A stretch of DNA of 64,000 bases from Varanus komodoensis (GCF_004798865.1 NW_025336598.1:12649601-12713600); one strand, 5' to 3'. Counted from the first letter of the stretch, positions 45,290-56,848 are shown. Made by a program: numbers and translations. Notes: generated by a model from the letters alone, not told the origin.

Positions 45290-45760
45290 AAAGCACAACA
45301 ACCATTAAAACAGGTTACAGTAAACAATCAGATTAAAAAGAGCCATTTAAACAAGAACAACAAGAAAAACTGTCAGACAAGGAAATTACTAAGTTAAAAC
45401 CCAAATAGAGCAAAACCATGTTCAGCACCTTCCTAAACCTGTGCAAGGATGGTGCCCACCTAGCCCTCCTAAGGAAGGAATTCTACAATGAGGGAGCCAC
45501 CACAGAAAAGACCCTGCCCACTCTCTCCTTTTAGTGGTGAATCATACAACAGGAAACTGGAAGGAGATTGGAACTAAGAGCAAGTATTGTGAAAGGTGGA
45601 GGTCTTTTAGATATCCTGTCCCCAAAGTGTTCAGTCATTATAGGTAAGATAAGCACCTTGAATTGTGGCCAGAAACAAACACAATTGGTGAAAGACCGAT
45701 ACAATACACACTAAAGAGCAATCTGGCAGCATCTGAATGCTCTTCAAGGCCGTGGATCAC
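45290..45760 (-). mobile_element. L2/CR1-clade LINE, old copy
   Basis: Plus strand shows, in order, decayed TTAAAACAGG..AACAATCAG..TTAAAAAG (3' UTR), then AATTCTACAATGAGGGAGCCACCACAGAAAAGACCCTGCCC, CATTATAGGTAAGATAAGCACCTTGAATTGTGGCC and GCAATCTGGCAGCATC. Compare CATAGGTTGGGTGCCACCGCAGAGAAAGCCCTCC, TTTATAGGTCATAATCAACACCTTGAATTGGGCC and GCAACCTGGCAGCTC of the young copy at 29.2-29.46 kb. Frame destroyed. Confidence 0.75.
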
Positions 45761-46864
45761 CAAGGCCAGAGCTGCCTCATTCAGGAAGGGTGGTGACTGG
45801 TACAACAGCCAAGGGTGGGCAAAGGTCACACCAGCCTCCTGAGCATCCAGAAGCGATGCTGGATCCCCTTTCGTAGCTGGCAAGTGCATTGCCAGATCAT
45901 TTGGCTGCCTGGGGGAAAGGCTGCGTGCAGCAGCCTTGTTATACTGGTATCTAGTGGAACAGAGGAGGGAGTAGTCGTGTTACTGGGAACCTCAGGAATC
46001 TCACTGCATTGAAATCACCAGGTTTCTTTAAAGGAAGTCACAGAAGCTGAACGTTAATTTATGCTGCTCTGAATCTGGAGTGTTGAAATGCACCCAGACA
46101 CCTAAAATGCACATAAGAACATGAACAAAAGAATGTTTAAGTCATGTAAAATATTGTCATGAGTTTGACTTATAAATTAGAAGAGCTACAGGAATTTTAA
46201 TTTGCACAAACAGAAATTTCAAATATGCACAATTTAACATGCCATCATCCCAATTTTTCATTACACTAACAAGTGGCTTTACCCATTTTATGAGTGCAAC
46301 ATTAATGTAAATCAGAGCAAACACAGAATTCAACCTTGGTTTCCCACCCACAGCATACACAAACGATCACTTCAACATCAGTTAATTTAAGTACTTAATT
46401 TAATTAACATAAGGTCTGGGAAATAATTTTGAGTGGAAACCACTGAAGCAATAATTCCATGTATCTCATAGTCCCTGGAATTTAATAAGTGGTACTGCAG
46501 TTTAATTTGAGGATAGCATTTTTTTAATATGATTAATAATATGATGCAAAGAAAATGCTCTTGTTCCTTTGCTCTTATTCCTTCATATTTGCCAAACACA
46601 GTAAAAATTAAAATAAATCCAAAAGGACTTCTATACTTTGTCTTTTTTCCTTTATCAAAGCACTGACACCTTGGGTTCAACCCTGTGAAAACTAAACAGA
46701 GCAACAGTGTCATCCCATACAGTTAAACCATTCAGTTAAACCAACACAATATGCAGACATTTCTAATACTCAAGAGTACGCATTCAAAAGTAGTGTGATT
46801 GGTTCAAATATTTCAACAAGGATGGAATGTTTTTGAGGTACCTTGTTTTTCATCTATTCATTTA
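45761..46864. other. Non-coding stretch, nothing recognised
   Basis: AT-rich, no gene, no recognised repeat. A minus-strand frame at 46,387-46,713 has no known motif. Confidence 0.4.
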
Positions 46865-46955
46865 TTTCTATCAACTGGCTCTTCCGTGATCTTGTAAACT
46901 ACTCAGAGAGTTTTGTCTAGCGGGTGATATAGAAATGAAATACATTGTAATCTTA
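46865..46955 (+). mobile_element. LINE 3' tail remnant
   Basis: TTGTAAACTACTCAGAGAGTTTTGTCTAGCGGGTGATATAGAAATGAAAT corresponds to 'TTGTAAGCCGCTCTGAGAGCTTTGGCTATTGGGCGGTATAGAAATGAAAT' of L2/CR1-type tails. Confidence 0.68.
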
Positions 46956-47039
46956 CATATTTTTGGAATCTAAACATAATAAACAAGTCCTATATACATG
47001 GGACAAAAATGGCATAAGTCCTGAAAGAATTGCACAGCC

Positions 47040-47330
47040 ATTAAATCATAGAAACACCAAAGAGTAAAGGTAACCTCCTGCATTAAGCTCATCAGCATCA
47101 TGAAAGCCTTGCTGGAATTAAAAGTTCCTAACCATGAAGCTCATGAAGATTAGAGGGGACTATCCTAAGCCTCTCGAGGGAGAAAGTTCCACAGAGTCAG
47201 CCTACCTCTGATCTTGAAGGTACACACCAAGGCCTCAAAGCGAGGCCTCCCACAAAGATTACACTATCAAAGGGGGTCCAGAAGGAAATGGTGTGCCAAA
47301 GCTAAAAGACCATACATCACACTGCAGAAT
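47040..47330 (-). mobile_element. Possible old LINE fragment
   Basis: CTCTCGAGGGAGAAAGTTCCACAG..CAGCCTACCTCTGATCTTGAAGG..CACACCAAGGCCTC resembles the reverse complement of LINE C-terminal coding sequence (young copy: CTTTGGGGAGTGAATTCCATAG..GTGCCACCGC). Similarity is weak and the tail is absent. Confidence 0.35.
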
Positions 47331-47529
47331 ACATAAAAAGGACTGCACACACCTTCACAATAGCTGGGAATCCCCCAGAAATCCCATGCTCTAGGGCCAA
47401 GGCAGACTGGTGACACCTGTGTGCTGGTCCCCCTCCAGTGCAGCTTCTCACAAAGGCTTTTTGCTGAAGCTTTTAAAGATAGATTTGACCACCCAGGGAC
47501 TTGAGGGGATTCGCCATCCCAGGTTTTTG

Positions 47530-47715
47530 CAGGGTAATTTGTTGCTGGTTCCCCCCACCCCTCTGATTGACATTTTTGTTGTTTGAAAAATACTGTATGA
47601 TGCTTTAACTGTATTTTATTGTCTTGTTTGCATGGACAATTTTATTGTCTTGTTTGCATGGACTCCACCAGGATCTGTTGGATATGGGGCAGTGTAGACA
47701 TGAAATCATCACCAT
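47530..47715 (+). mobile_element. LINE 3' tail with a 26-bp tandem duplication
   Basis: Ends GATATGGGGCAGTGTAGACATGAAATCATCA, a decayed 'GGGGCGGTATAGAAATGAAAT' tail. Upstream the unit TTTTATTGTCTTGTTTGCAT+GGACAA occurs at 47,614-47,639 and again at 47,640-47,663. Confidence 0.55.
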
Positions 47716-47989
47716 CACCTCCTTCTTCTCAGTTTTATAGGTGCTGTCCATGGTGGTGATGCTACTGGGGAGATGGAGATCACCACTATGGATTTATCAT
47801 AGGAGTCCTCAGCCTATCCTGAATATAGGAAGACTATAGCCAATAGCATGGTAGGCTTCCAGTAAATCTCTGAACTCAGATGATTATGGGCATCCTGTGG
47901 TGGGTTGGAGCAACTGCTGGCCTTGTGCTCATGTCCTGCAAAGCACACAGATGGCTGATTTTAGCCATCTAGGTGCAGCACCTCAGAAT

Positions 47990-48310
47990 GGGAGGGAAAG
48001 AGGCTGAGGCACGGCCAGCATATCTTCTGTCTTGGTAGCCTGGGTTGCCACATTTTCCCACTCTCCAGGGTAACAAGAGCTCAGAGAAGCAGCTATCTGT
48101 GCAGAAAGGAGAAGGCAGCCTGAACATGGATTCCCAGCTGCGAGGTTGGAGCACATTTTGGACCTTGTGGCTGGAGATGGATCCAAGAGGCTAGCCAGAG
48201 ACCACGGGATTGCTCTGCTTGTGCGTTTTATCACTGGTTTAATTACATTTGTTTTTATTAAGTACGTCAGCTTGAGAGCTTTGACTGTGGGGCAATGTAT
48301 AACTTAACAA
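47990..48310 (+). mobile_element. Unclassified LINE-like fragment, copy 1
   Basis: Shares with 51,210-51,500 the block order GAGGCTGAGGCAC..CCAGCAT.T, then GTTGGAGCACATTTTGGACCTTGTGGCTGG (other copy GTTTGGAGTCATTTTTCGACCTTGTTGCTGG). Both read LE(H/S)-x-x-DLVAG in one plus-strand frame. It is followed by a LINE-type tail, AGCTTGAGAGCTTTGACTGTGGGGCAATGTATAA. The coding context is not identified. Confidence 0.45.
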
Positions 48311-48366
48311 ACTGAAGAGTAAAGACATGAATTGAGATGTATGTATGTAGCCACAGTGGGACATCA

Positions 48367-48424
48367 CAGGGAAGGGAAGGGAAGGGAAGGGAAGGGAAGG
48401 GAAGGGAAGGGAAGGGAAGGGAAA
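48367..48424 (+). repeat. (GGGAA)n pentanucleotide array
   Basis: Eleven nearly perfect GGGAA units, all purine on this strand, located directly upstream of a SINE head. Probably polymorphic in copy number. Confidence 0.97.
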
Positions 48425-48615
48425 GACTCAGAGTCGATGGTAGAGTCCATGCTTTCCAAGGCCTAAATTCAATCCCTAATATCTCCAGGCAGAACTATGG
48501 AAAAAATCCTGCCTGAAACCCTGCAGAGCTGCTGTTAGTCACTGCTGGCAATCCTAGACTAAGGGGACGAAGAGTCTGGCTTGCACAGCATAAAAGGGCT
48601 TCCTATGTTCCTTGA
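48425..48615 (+). mobile_element. tRNA-derived SINE (gene head 'GGTAGAG...TTCAATCCC')
   Basis: GATGGTAGAGTCCATGCTTT (A box) and AAATTCAATCCCTAATATCT (B box) begin a body with CTCCAGGCAGAACTATGG, CCTGCCTGAAACCCTGCAGAGCTGCTG and CTTCCTATGTTCC. Consensus as remembered: 'GGTAGAGCACATGCTTTGCATGCAGAAGGTCCCAGGTTCAATCCC...CTGCCTGAGACCCTGGAGAGCTGCTGCC...GGCAGCTTCCTATGTTC'. Full length, moderately old. Confidence 0.85.
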
Positions 48616-49727
48616 AAAAATATTCATAGTCCCTTGCTAGCGTACTGAGCATTTGTGGCAAAATGTCTTCCTGCATTATCTCTAGAGCACCTTCTGTATG
48701 TGTGTGAGTTTGTGCCTGGCAGCAAAAGGCCAGAGAGGGGATGATGGAGGCATTGTTTCCTGTGGCATGAGTACACGCTCATGCATTTGGTTCCACTGTC
48801 ATCCCTGGTCTGACAGCTTTCCCAGGTTTTTATGTGATGGGTATATGTGCCATGGACAATGATGGCTGTCATATCCTCTACATCCTGAAAGGCTATTATT
48901 TGTTTCCAGGCTGACATTCGGCAGCAAAAAGCCACAAGTGGAGTGTTGTAATTTTCACCCATACTAATAACAAGAAAACAGCAACTAACCCACTAGGTAG
49001 CATATTTGTGGGTCAATCCTCAATTGCCTTTTTTAATGGCCCCTGTGACATTACTAGTCACTTGGATAAGCATGCCTGTATTGATTTTCTGAAACCACCA
49101 GGATCTTAATATATTGTTTCCTAATCTGACACTGCATATTGGGGCATGTCGTATCAAGTTGCTTCTTGTTATATCTCTCCCCTCCCCTGCTCCTCCGCAT
49201 GGGATTCTTTCTTCTTCTTTTTTTGGTAACATAAAACCGGAAGACAATGCGTTCAGTAAATCAAAGGAAAATGAGCGATTAAGTACCTGATTTAATGCTG
49301 CGTCTTTATTCAGTTCAGATGGTCCTTGCTGTGTTGTATAATGCAATTCTGGGCAAGCCGATGTGATTTGCATGCAGCAGCCAAGCACATTATAAAAATA
49401 ATCTTAAATTATCAAGAGCTACAAGAGACACGAGGGAGCTGAAGTTAAGGGAATTGTATTCGTATATCAAAGGCATGACTACAGTCAGGGAGGGGGTTCC
49501 CTTGATTTCTCATTTAAGGGACGTGTACTTTGCTGCCTTAATGATTCTTCCCTAAAACCCTATTCCACTGGCATCCTATCCCGTTTCTAGAGCAGTGCTT
49601 CCAAAACAGCATGCCAGGGCCGCTCATCTGGCATGGGAGGACTATCAGTGTGACTTGAGAAATAAATATCTCAAATAATTTAAGAGACTCTTGAGACTTG
49701 GAGCATGAAGTACCTACCTAGAAGGGA
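48616..49727. other. Quiet stretch, best candidate for conserved non-coding DNA
   Basis: No gene is seen. 49,020-49,430 lacks any repeat similarity and contains an octamer-like GATTTGCATGCAG, TTAATATATTG, TGATTTAATGC and CTTAAATTATC words. A hAT-like left end CAGTGCTTCCAAAACAGC lies at about 49,593 without a matching right end. All inferential. Confidence 0.33.
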
Positions 49728-49915
49728 ACTTGTCGATCGGTGGAGCACATGCCCTGAATACAAAGACTTCCATGATCAATTCACTGCTCCTCTTGAGTGG
49801 GCTGGAGAAGACCTCCCTCTGAAAACCTGGAGGGCTGTTGTGCATAAGTGTAGACAATCCTCAGTGGGATGGACCCATGGCCTGACTCTCTCTGGAAACT
49901 TCTTGTGTTCTGAGT
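49728..49915 (+). mobile_element. tRNA-derived SINE, second copy of the 48.4-kb family
   Basis: GATCGGTGGAGCACATGCCC (A box), a decayed B box GATCAATTCACTGCTC, then GAAGACCTCCCTCTGAAAACCTGGAGGGCTG, GTGTAGACAATCCTCAGTGGGATGGACC and CATGGCCTGACTC. Same order as the family consensus. The 130-codon frame at 49,705-50,097 starts inside it and is rejected as a gene. Confidence 0.78.
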
Positions 49916-51209
49916 ATCTTAGCATGACCAGGCCATTAATCAACTATAAGGCAGTGACCAGTCCCCAGTGCAAGCTGGCCACTACATCTTTGCACACGCT
50001 AGTGCTCTCAATTTGCCCTTCTTTTGGTCAGGAAACATTCCTGGAAGAAAGACTCATGCAGGAACTTACAGTTCTAGACATTCCTGAGGGCAAGTAAGTC
50101 TCACTCTTATACACCCAGAAAGCAAACCTATTGTCAGGAGTGTGGTTAAGTAATTTTAGGTGTAATGGTCTTACAGTTCCCTTCTTCAAGTGGCAGTGTG
50201 TATGACTTCACTTACTTCAAAAGTGGTAAGCCAGCCCTGCTGTAATTGGGAGCCATTCTGCTAATTCTGCTGAGTAGGACCCTGGACTACTGCCCCAATG
50301 TCCTGCTCTGATGGGATACTGCCTACTGGAGTATGAAACAGTGAAGTATGCCTCTAATTTTAATTCAAAAAATGTGTATCTCAGCTATCAGTGGGGAATA
50401 CTGTTCCAGAGGCTTAGTCATCACTGCGCTTCCTTGTCACTGTCACCTTTTAACTTTTTTTTACTTACTTAGCAACTTCTATGTTTTCTATCACCTGTCT
50501 AGGAACTACAGGTGTCCTATGTCTTATCTTTCCAAAGACGTTGGTGCTGAAACAACAAATTGCTTTTGTAAATGGCACTAGGTCTATTGGTGCTTCAGGA
50601 TCAAGCTCCGTTACTTTGGCATCTATTCCACATCTGGTGGACTCGATCTTTCATTGGGTCTCTTGCTCCAAGTAGCATCAAGGTAAGGAGATGTTCATCT
50701 GATAAGTGCAAGAGTTCATTCCAAAAGAATTTGGCTTTTTCTTGAGGAAATGTTCTAATGTTCTGTGCTCGAATACTATTTGTCAATTAAAGATTGCACA
50801 GCTCAAAATAGGAAGATAAACACAGTCATCTCCAAAGGGACAGTTGGCAGGTCTAATAAAGTTATTGGTTTGCTTCTTTCCTTCCTTGTTTGTTTTCCTA
50901 GAAATCTTGTGATGGCAAATGTGCTTGGGAAAATAAAAAGACAATCCATTCAGAAGGGCCAAGCACTAATGATGAATTACTGACAGCCTGATCCTATGGT
51001 TACTCTCCAGTAGGTGGACCATCTACTTCTGCAGATGACTTCTGAGAACTGGACTCTGGGTGAGGATAGTCCTCTTAGGGTGCAATATAATCAGGATGTC
51101 CATCACCCCCCAAAAGAATTACGGGCTTCCTATGAAGGCCAGGAGGAGTGGACAGCAGACAGACATTACACTTAGACAGTTTTGGACATCTAAATGTGCT
51201 TTAGAGCAG
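49916..51209. other. Non-coding stretch, nothing recognised
   Basis: No gene or repeat identified. Confidence 0.4.
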
Positions 51210-51500
51210 GAGAGAAGGCTGAGGCACCACCAGCATGTGCTCTCCTCTGCTCTCTACCCCCCAGGCAATCCCATTCTGAAGCCCTTATTTGGGGTCACTC
51301 TTGCATCTTCATGGAGGGAGCCTTCAGGATTCTTTCTGTGCCAGGTGTGCAGAGGGGATGTTGATTCAATCATGGACCTCCAGCCACAAAGTTTGGAGTC
51401 ATTTTTCGACCTTGTTGCTGGGAATGTGAAAAATCCTATGGACATTAGGTGCTGTCTAATGGCCATAAGCTCGTGCTGTTATGAACACTTTTAAATGTCT
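51210..51500 (+). mobile_element. Unclassified LINE-like fragment, copy 2
   Basis: Plus-strand frame of 144 codons (51,060-51,494) includes DLQPQSLESFFDLVAGNVKN, matching the LEHILDLVAGDGSK reading of the copy at 48.15 kb. Flanking GAGAAGGCTGAGGCACCACC also corresponds. An approximately 70-bp LINE tail on the opposite strand follows. Unknown family. Confidence 0.45.
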
Positions 51501-51513
51501 GAAGAGTATGTAT

Positions 51514-51590
51514 GTAGGTATTTATTTATAAAATTTGTATGTCGTCCAATTATTTGCATCTCTGGACAGCTTACAACATAAGTGTACCAC
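51514..51590 (-). mobile_element. LINE 3' tail remnant
   Basis: TATTTATTTATAAAATTTGTATGTCGTCCAATT..CATCTCTGGACAGCTTACAACA is the reverse complement of a 'TGTTGTAAGCCGCCCAGAGA..AATTGGGCGGCATATAAATTTTATAAATAAATA' tail. Confidence 0.7.
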
Positions 51591-52667
51591 TTCTTATTGT
51601 AGGATTTTTGATGCTATGAATCTAGCAAGTTACATTCCTCTTAGATGGAGGAATACAAATGCCATCAGAAGAGTGTCAGGAGTAAACTTTCCAGTAACAG
51701 GCTTATAATTTAACTGACATCTTGGCCAAATTATATGATACATATTTGCTAAGTAAACCTGAGGAAATGGCAGGGTCTAATGATATTTTCAGTGGAGAAC
51801 AATTAGGCTTTAGGCCAGATGACTGCTTGGTCCTTCCACTTCTTGATCCATAAATATGTTAAGGTAATGAAAGTTCATTGGTATGCAGAGCTCATTGATC
51901 TAGAAACTTTCTTTGATTCTACCAGTACAATAAGGGGATAGTATCAATTGACAAATGATTGTTTGTAACATATTTTTCTTGTTCTGGTTTGATACTAAAC
52001 TAGGCTTATGGTCTCTTCCTCCAGATTTCTGACAAATTGCATCCCAGCCAACCAGAAGTGAATTAGCACCATGTCTTCTTGGCTTCTTTTTTGCTAAATC
52101 TTTTTATACATGATGTAGCAGCGGACCTGAGCAGTGATCATTCCCCACCCCTACCTGCCAAAGATGGAAAAAAAGAATAGACTATCTATATTACTGGACG
52201 CAGGCAACACAGTATGTCTGTCTCCATACACAAATAGATCTCCACAGATGTCAGTAGCGCTTGGTACTTAATGTAAGAGAGAACTGCTAAAGGTAAATTA
52301 TGGGAAAACCAAAATACCTGTTTTTGCTATAAATGTTTGCAACAGGTATGGTTTCTCAACTCCCGAAGGATCAAACAAGTCAGATAATGCTACTGTGGAG
52401 TGGAGTGTTCTGGGAATCCAGAAGGTTCGGTTCTCACACAGGTATTAGAGCTCCACTATTGTAGTAAATAATCTTGAACCCACTTTATGGATGTTTTCTT
52501 TCCATCAGAGGGAGATGGGGAATACTGGCAAAAACTATTGTGGAGGCCAGCTAGAGTTTTAAGAGTAGATGCACACATCTGAGCAGATGTCTCATTGAAA
52601 GCAATACATACCATTCACAAATCCCTGTTCTCCTTCTTCTCATCTGGCTCCTCAACCATCACTTCCA
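51591..52667. other. Non-coding stretch, nothing recognised
   Basis: AT-rich, no gene or repeat identified. Confidence 0.4.
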
Positions 52668-52915
52668 CGCACTGCCTTCAGTTCACCGAGGAGTTCAAGG
52701 TGGCTAATAATGACAAGCGGTTATGTATTATGCTTGCACCCCATGCTTCCTTCCAGGAGCTCCCCCTTCTTTCTCTCACCCATTTTGCCTGACAGACTGG
52801 ACTGGGAGGACTAGTCTGGCCAAAGGTCACCCACCAAGCTGCATGGCCCACTGGGGATTTCAACCTTTGTCTCCCCAGTCCCAGTCTGAGGCTTGTTAGA
52901 ATTGCACCACACAAA
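52668..52915 (-). mobile_element. tRNA-derived SINE (family of 24.5 kb)
   Basis: Minus strand: GGGAGACAAAGG..TTGAAATCCCCAGTGGGCCATG, then GCTTGGTGGGTGACCTTTGGCCAG, CAGTC-rich segment, and the tail CCACCTTGAACTCCTCGGTGAACTGAAGGC. Matches 'GGGAGACC.AGGTTCAAATCCCCACTCGGCCATGAAGCTTGCTGGGTGACCTTGGGCCAGTCA...CCACCTTGAGCTCCTTGGAGGAAAGGC'. The MIR-like middle is largely lost. Confidence 0.75.
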
Positions 52916-54059
52916 TGGCAGGAAGGGAACAGTGGGTAAACAGGCACCCAGCCATTGTACTGGCAGGGAAGGCTGGCCTTTCCTATCCATGATCCTTTTT
53001 GGCTGTGCTCCATCACCCAAATGAGTTTATCACCATGAAACACCGTGGATCTCTCCTGGGAGGCTGAAAAGAAAAGCAGCAATGGGTGAGGAGCCCCACT
53101 GATACGGGAGTTTCCAGCCTTCAGGGCATGCTGAGCAGGCATCTGATGCTGATCTGCTTGGATTGGCAGGGGATGGTCCTTAGAATAACCTGATCCCAGA
53201 CTGTGGAGTGGATGATGAAGAACTAGTGGCCTTGTACACAGGAGCAAGGTTTCTTCTTCCTCCTCCACAGTCTTCAGTAGAAGGCAGGGACTGGAGGCCC
53301 TGCAAAGCTTCACACTACTCAAGAGAGCCACTGTTATTACTTTTATGTTTTCTACATTGCTTATGTTTGTGTATGGACTGCAAGGCAGGTACATTGGTTT
53401 CCTAGATGGTCTCTTTTCCAGATCCAGAGCTGCTTGGTTCCAATGAAGTTTAAAACCCACTGTTCTCAAGAGCAGAGAGATTGGGACACTCTGTGGATCA
53501 TCATGGATCAGAAAACTGGAAAACTTTGAAAACTGAGGGGCAGGATTTGGACCCACCACCTCCTCCCAAGATTTTTTATCAATTGTGCTGGCATCTGGGG
53601 ACTCCATCAGAAAGCCTAAAGAAAGTATACCAGAATCTGAATGATGCCCGTACATTTGCATGGGGTAGAAACATGAGGACATGAGAGATTAATATGTTTG
53701 GCATACTTTCAAACCAAGAGAAATAAAATTATATTAACACAGGGGAGCCAAGGGAGACCACAACAGTATTTTTGAGAGGAGAAATAGGAATCTTGGCAGT
53801 CAAAACAGGGATTTGTTTTATGTAATAACTAGTGCAAAATAAATTTAGTGGTGCCACATCTTTGTTCAGGGATCCAGAGAAAGAGATCTAGCCTAGCTTT
53901 GCCATGATATGCAAGTTTTCTGTGTATAGAGAAATGTTTTGCATAGAGGAGCCTTCAGTCGTGCAACAGCCCACCAAATGATACAGCCTGCTCATGCCTT
54001 TGCCTTCTTAACAAGAGCAAGGCTTCAGAAAACAATGCTATCACTCTTAGGAAGTGAGG
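52916..54059. other. Non-coding stretch under a long chance frame
   Basis: The minus strand is open from 53,682 to 52,678 (334 codons), the longest frame in the window. Its C-terminal 75-80 codons are the SINE at 52,668-52,915, and the rest shows no recognised domain or codon-use pattern. Confidence 0.4.
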
Positions 54060-54125
54060 TGATTCACACAACACAGCAGTCCTTCATGGCAGGTTGTGGA
54101 ACTCACTTCTTACAGGGCAGAAATG
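54060..54125 (+). mobile_element. CR1 LINE fragment
   Basis: GTGATTCACACAACACAGCA..CAGGTTGTGGAACTCACTTCTTACAGGG matches the CR1 segment 'CTTCTTCACACAACACATAGT..CTATGGAACTCACTGCCACAGG'. Short. Confidence 0.55.
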
Positions 54126-54139
54126 GCTTGTTCTAGGGT

Positions 54140-54215
54140 TTTTAGTTATTTGTTTGCTTATTTCATTTCTACACTGCCCCATAGCTCTGTGGTGGTTCAT
54201 CCTTTAATGGATTGC
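54140..54215 (-). mobile_element. LINE 3' tail remnant
   Basis: TTATTTGTTTGCTTATTTCA + TTTCTACACTGCCCCATAGCTCTGTGGTGGTTCAT is the reverse complement of an L2/CR1-type tail ('GTGAACCGCCCAGAG..CTATGGGGCGGTATAGAAATGAAATAAATAAATAA'). Confidence 0.65.
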
Positions 54216-56848
54216 CATGCCATCCAAACCTAGGACAGCAATTTTATCCTGGATCAGAGGGAGCAGGTAGCAAGCTGCTTGACAGGAATGGCAAACCCCC
54301 TGCAGCTCTTTGCAAACTCATTCTGGCACATCCAGGGATTCTCCCCCACCCGCAACACACACACACCCCACCCAGTGACTCCCCCATAATTTCATGGATG
54401 TTTGTTGGACCAGGAACTGCAGGCATGCAAATTTCCTATTCGTTTACTTCCCATACCTTAAATTTGAGTGTATAAGAGCTGTTGGAGATCCACAGTAAGG
54501 AGCTGCAAAGTGTGTGTGTGTTTCATGTCTTTCTGGAGTAGGCAGAGACTCAGGAAACATGGAAAAGATGGAGAGCACTGAGAACTGTCAGTTCAATACT
54601 TAAAGTACATTAATACAGATCTAATATGCAAAATAAATTAATGCATTCCTCTTTGCTAATGATAACAAGGAGGCAATGCAACAGACAGAGACATTTGCTT
54701 TGGCAGTGCTAAAGAAGCATCAAACATATTTTGATAAAGTTGTCGTCTCAATAAATGGCTTTGCATGTGATCTGCTAAATGTATTTATGCTAAAACCTAT
54801 CTATCTCAGAGGTAAATTAAAAACTAGTTGTAAGATACTGGATTTATAAAGCCTCGAATTTTACAATTGGTAGTATTCACTTTTGTTATTAATTGTTGAT
54901 AAATGGCTAACAATTAATGCTGGAACGGAATAAGACTCTAGCACAGAATGTAGCCAACTATGCCTTGGCAGCAGCAATGCATTTCCAAAGTCATTTGGAT
55001 GGTTATGTTGTAGGCAACAAACTGGATTATTGATGTTTTATTATTGTAGTTTTATGATGTTTCGTGTCTTCTCCCCCTGCCCCAACTTTTTCAATCCATC
55101 TTCTTTATATTCCAACTATTGCCCTATGTTCAGAATGACAGTTGTATTTTGTTATGGCCTATGGCTAAAGCAAATAAAAGTGAATAGACATCACCGAACC
55201 AAATAGAATAGGATATAATTTGCAATCTGTTTAGCCTGTTATCAGCTGTGAATCAAAGCCCAGCTAGAGTGTCACTGCCCCTCAGCAGGATCTTCCAGGA
55301 GGATGTGGCTGGCCATATATCCTACTTCACAGAGGACAATCCTTGGTTTGAAGACATCTGCTCTTTGAAGGCCTGTCTGGTTCACCTCTAATTTAAAGAT
55401 CTTAAAGTGCTATAAGAAGGGAAAGCAGAATAGAGGCCTTGTAGATGCTCATCCACACTTAGCAGAGGAGATGCAGAGGCTGTGAGATGTATTTTGATGT
55501 GCATTCTAGCAATTATTTCTAAGTGATCTTCTATATTTGAAAATTAGCACATGCAATTCATGAGTGGCCACCTTAGAACGACAGCCATCATGATGGCACG
55601 ATATTGTTGTGAGCAGAGAAATGTCTAATTAATAACTGCCACAAAAATCCTTTCCCACTAGTTGGTTTGCAAAGCCTTCTTATCCTGAGAAGCACATTTC
55701 ATCATTTTCAGCTTCAAACAAAAGTCCCTTTTTGGATGAAAAAGAAGCTCATACATTTTAGGATAAGTAGAGCAATGGCTTTTTTGTTGCAGGTAAAAAC
55801 AGGGAACTATCCAGCCCAGAAAAGCTTCTGTCGTGTAGTTGTGGTTTAGAAAACACTGTGTGAATGGTCCAACAGAACACTTTAAAGAGAAGTACCAAAA
55901 GAGGAGTCAGAGAAGAAAGGAGAAATGAAACAGAGAATGGGAACACAGGGAATACAGGGACCCAAAGGAACAGGGTCCTTTTGGGAAGGACTTTTTATTT
56001 AAGGCATTTTATATATTTTCAACACCATAAATCTGTCTTAATTACTGATAATGTGTGGCTTTATATGCATCATTTTTGAAGTCTATTTTGTCTTTAAGTC
56101 TTCACTTTGTCCGGTTTGGCTGAACTATCTCTTTGTGCGAAAATACAATGCAATATAATTAAAACTGAGCCATCTATTCATATTTAGAAAACATTTTTCC
56201 TCAGAATTGCTTCTCATTGAAGGTTCCTTCACCCTAACATCTAGTTTTCTGTGTGGAATGAATTTTTCAGCATGGAAGACCATTCAATCATGTGCATGCC
56301 ACCCTCTGTAATCCGAGGTGATACAATCTGAGGTCAAATGCAAGCTTTCTGCCTCAATGAGAAGGAGGCCTCATCCATATCTACAGCCAGCAGAACCTGA
56401 ACTGCAATCCTGAAGCCCAACTGTGTGGACAAAATACTGGAGAGAACTGTTCATGTCAGAAAATATGTCAGCACTACAGCAGAATAGAAAATAGCACCAC
56501 ATCTTTGGGCATTTTAAGTGATATCCTTCTGTTTACACTATTAGTTCAATCAACATTACTTTGCTTCTTGGTACGATAATGACAATGAGGAAACGTTTGT
56601 TCAGACTGCCTGTGAAAAGAGGAAAATGACGCTGGGCATAGGATGGTAGGAAATTATGTTGACTGATAACAAATATAATTAGTTCTGAATTATTTTGGTT
56701 GTTATCACAATCATTCCAGGAATGAAAAAGATCTTTCCCTTTCCCCCCTTCTCTCTTGAACCACCTCAGTGTTCTCACATACCACTCTTATCCATTGCAT
56801 TGTGAATAAGGAAATGATAGAAACAGTGATAATATCATTAATTGAAAG
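54216..56848. other. Non-coding stretch with a possible conserved element at 54.59-54.80 kb
   Basis: No gene is seen. 54,590-54,800 (AATATGCAAAATAAATTAATGC, CTAATGATAACAAGG, GCATGTGATCTGC) is repeat-free and rich in POU/homeobox-like words. Short CA/GT runs at 54,355-54,366 and 54,510-54,520. Remainder unremarkable. Confidence 0.33.

Noticed and set aside
49593-49680. hAT-like left end CAGTGCTTCCAAAACAGC
   Set aside because: No matching right end or target duplication was found, so it is not listed as an element.
49705-50097. 130-codon plus-strand frame
   Set aside because: Begins inside the SINE at 49,728-49,915 and has no recognised domain.
52678-53682. 334-codon open frame on the minus strand, the longest in the window
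   Set aside because: Its last 75-80 codons are a tRNA-derived SINE on the same strand, no domain or splice context is recognisable, and the composition lowers stop frequency. Not supported as a gene.
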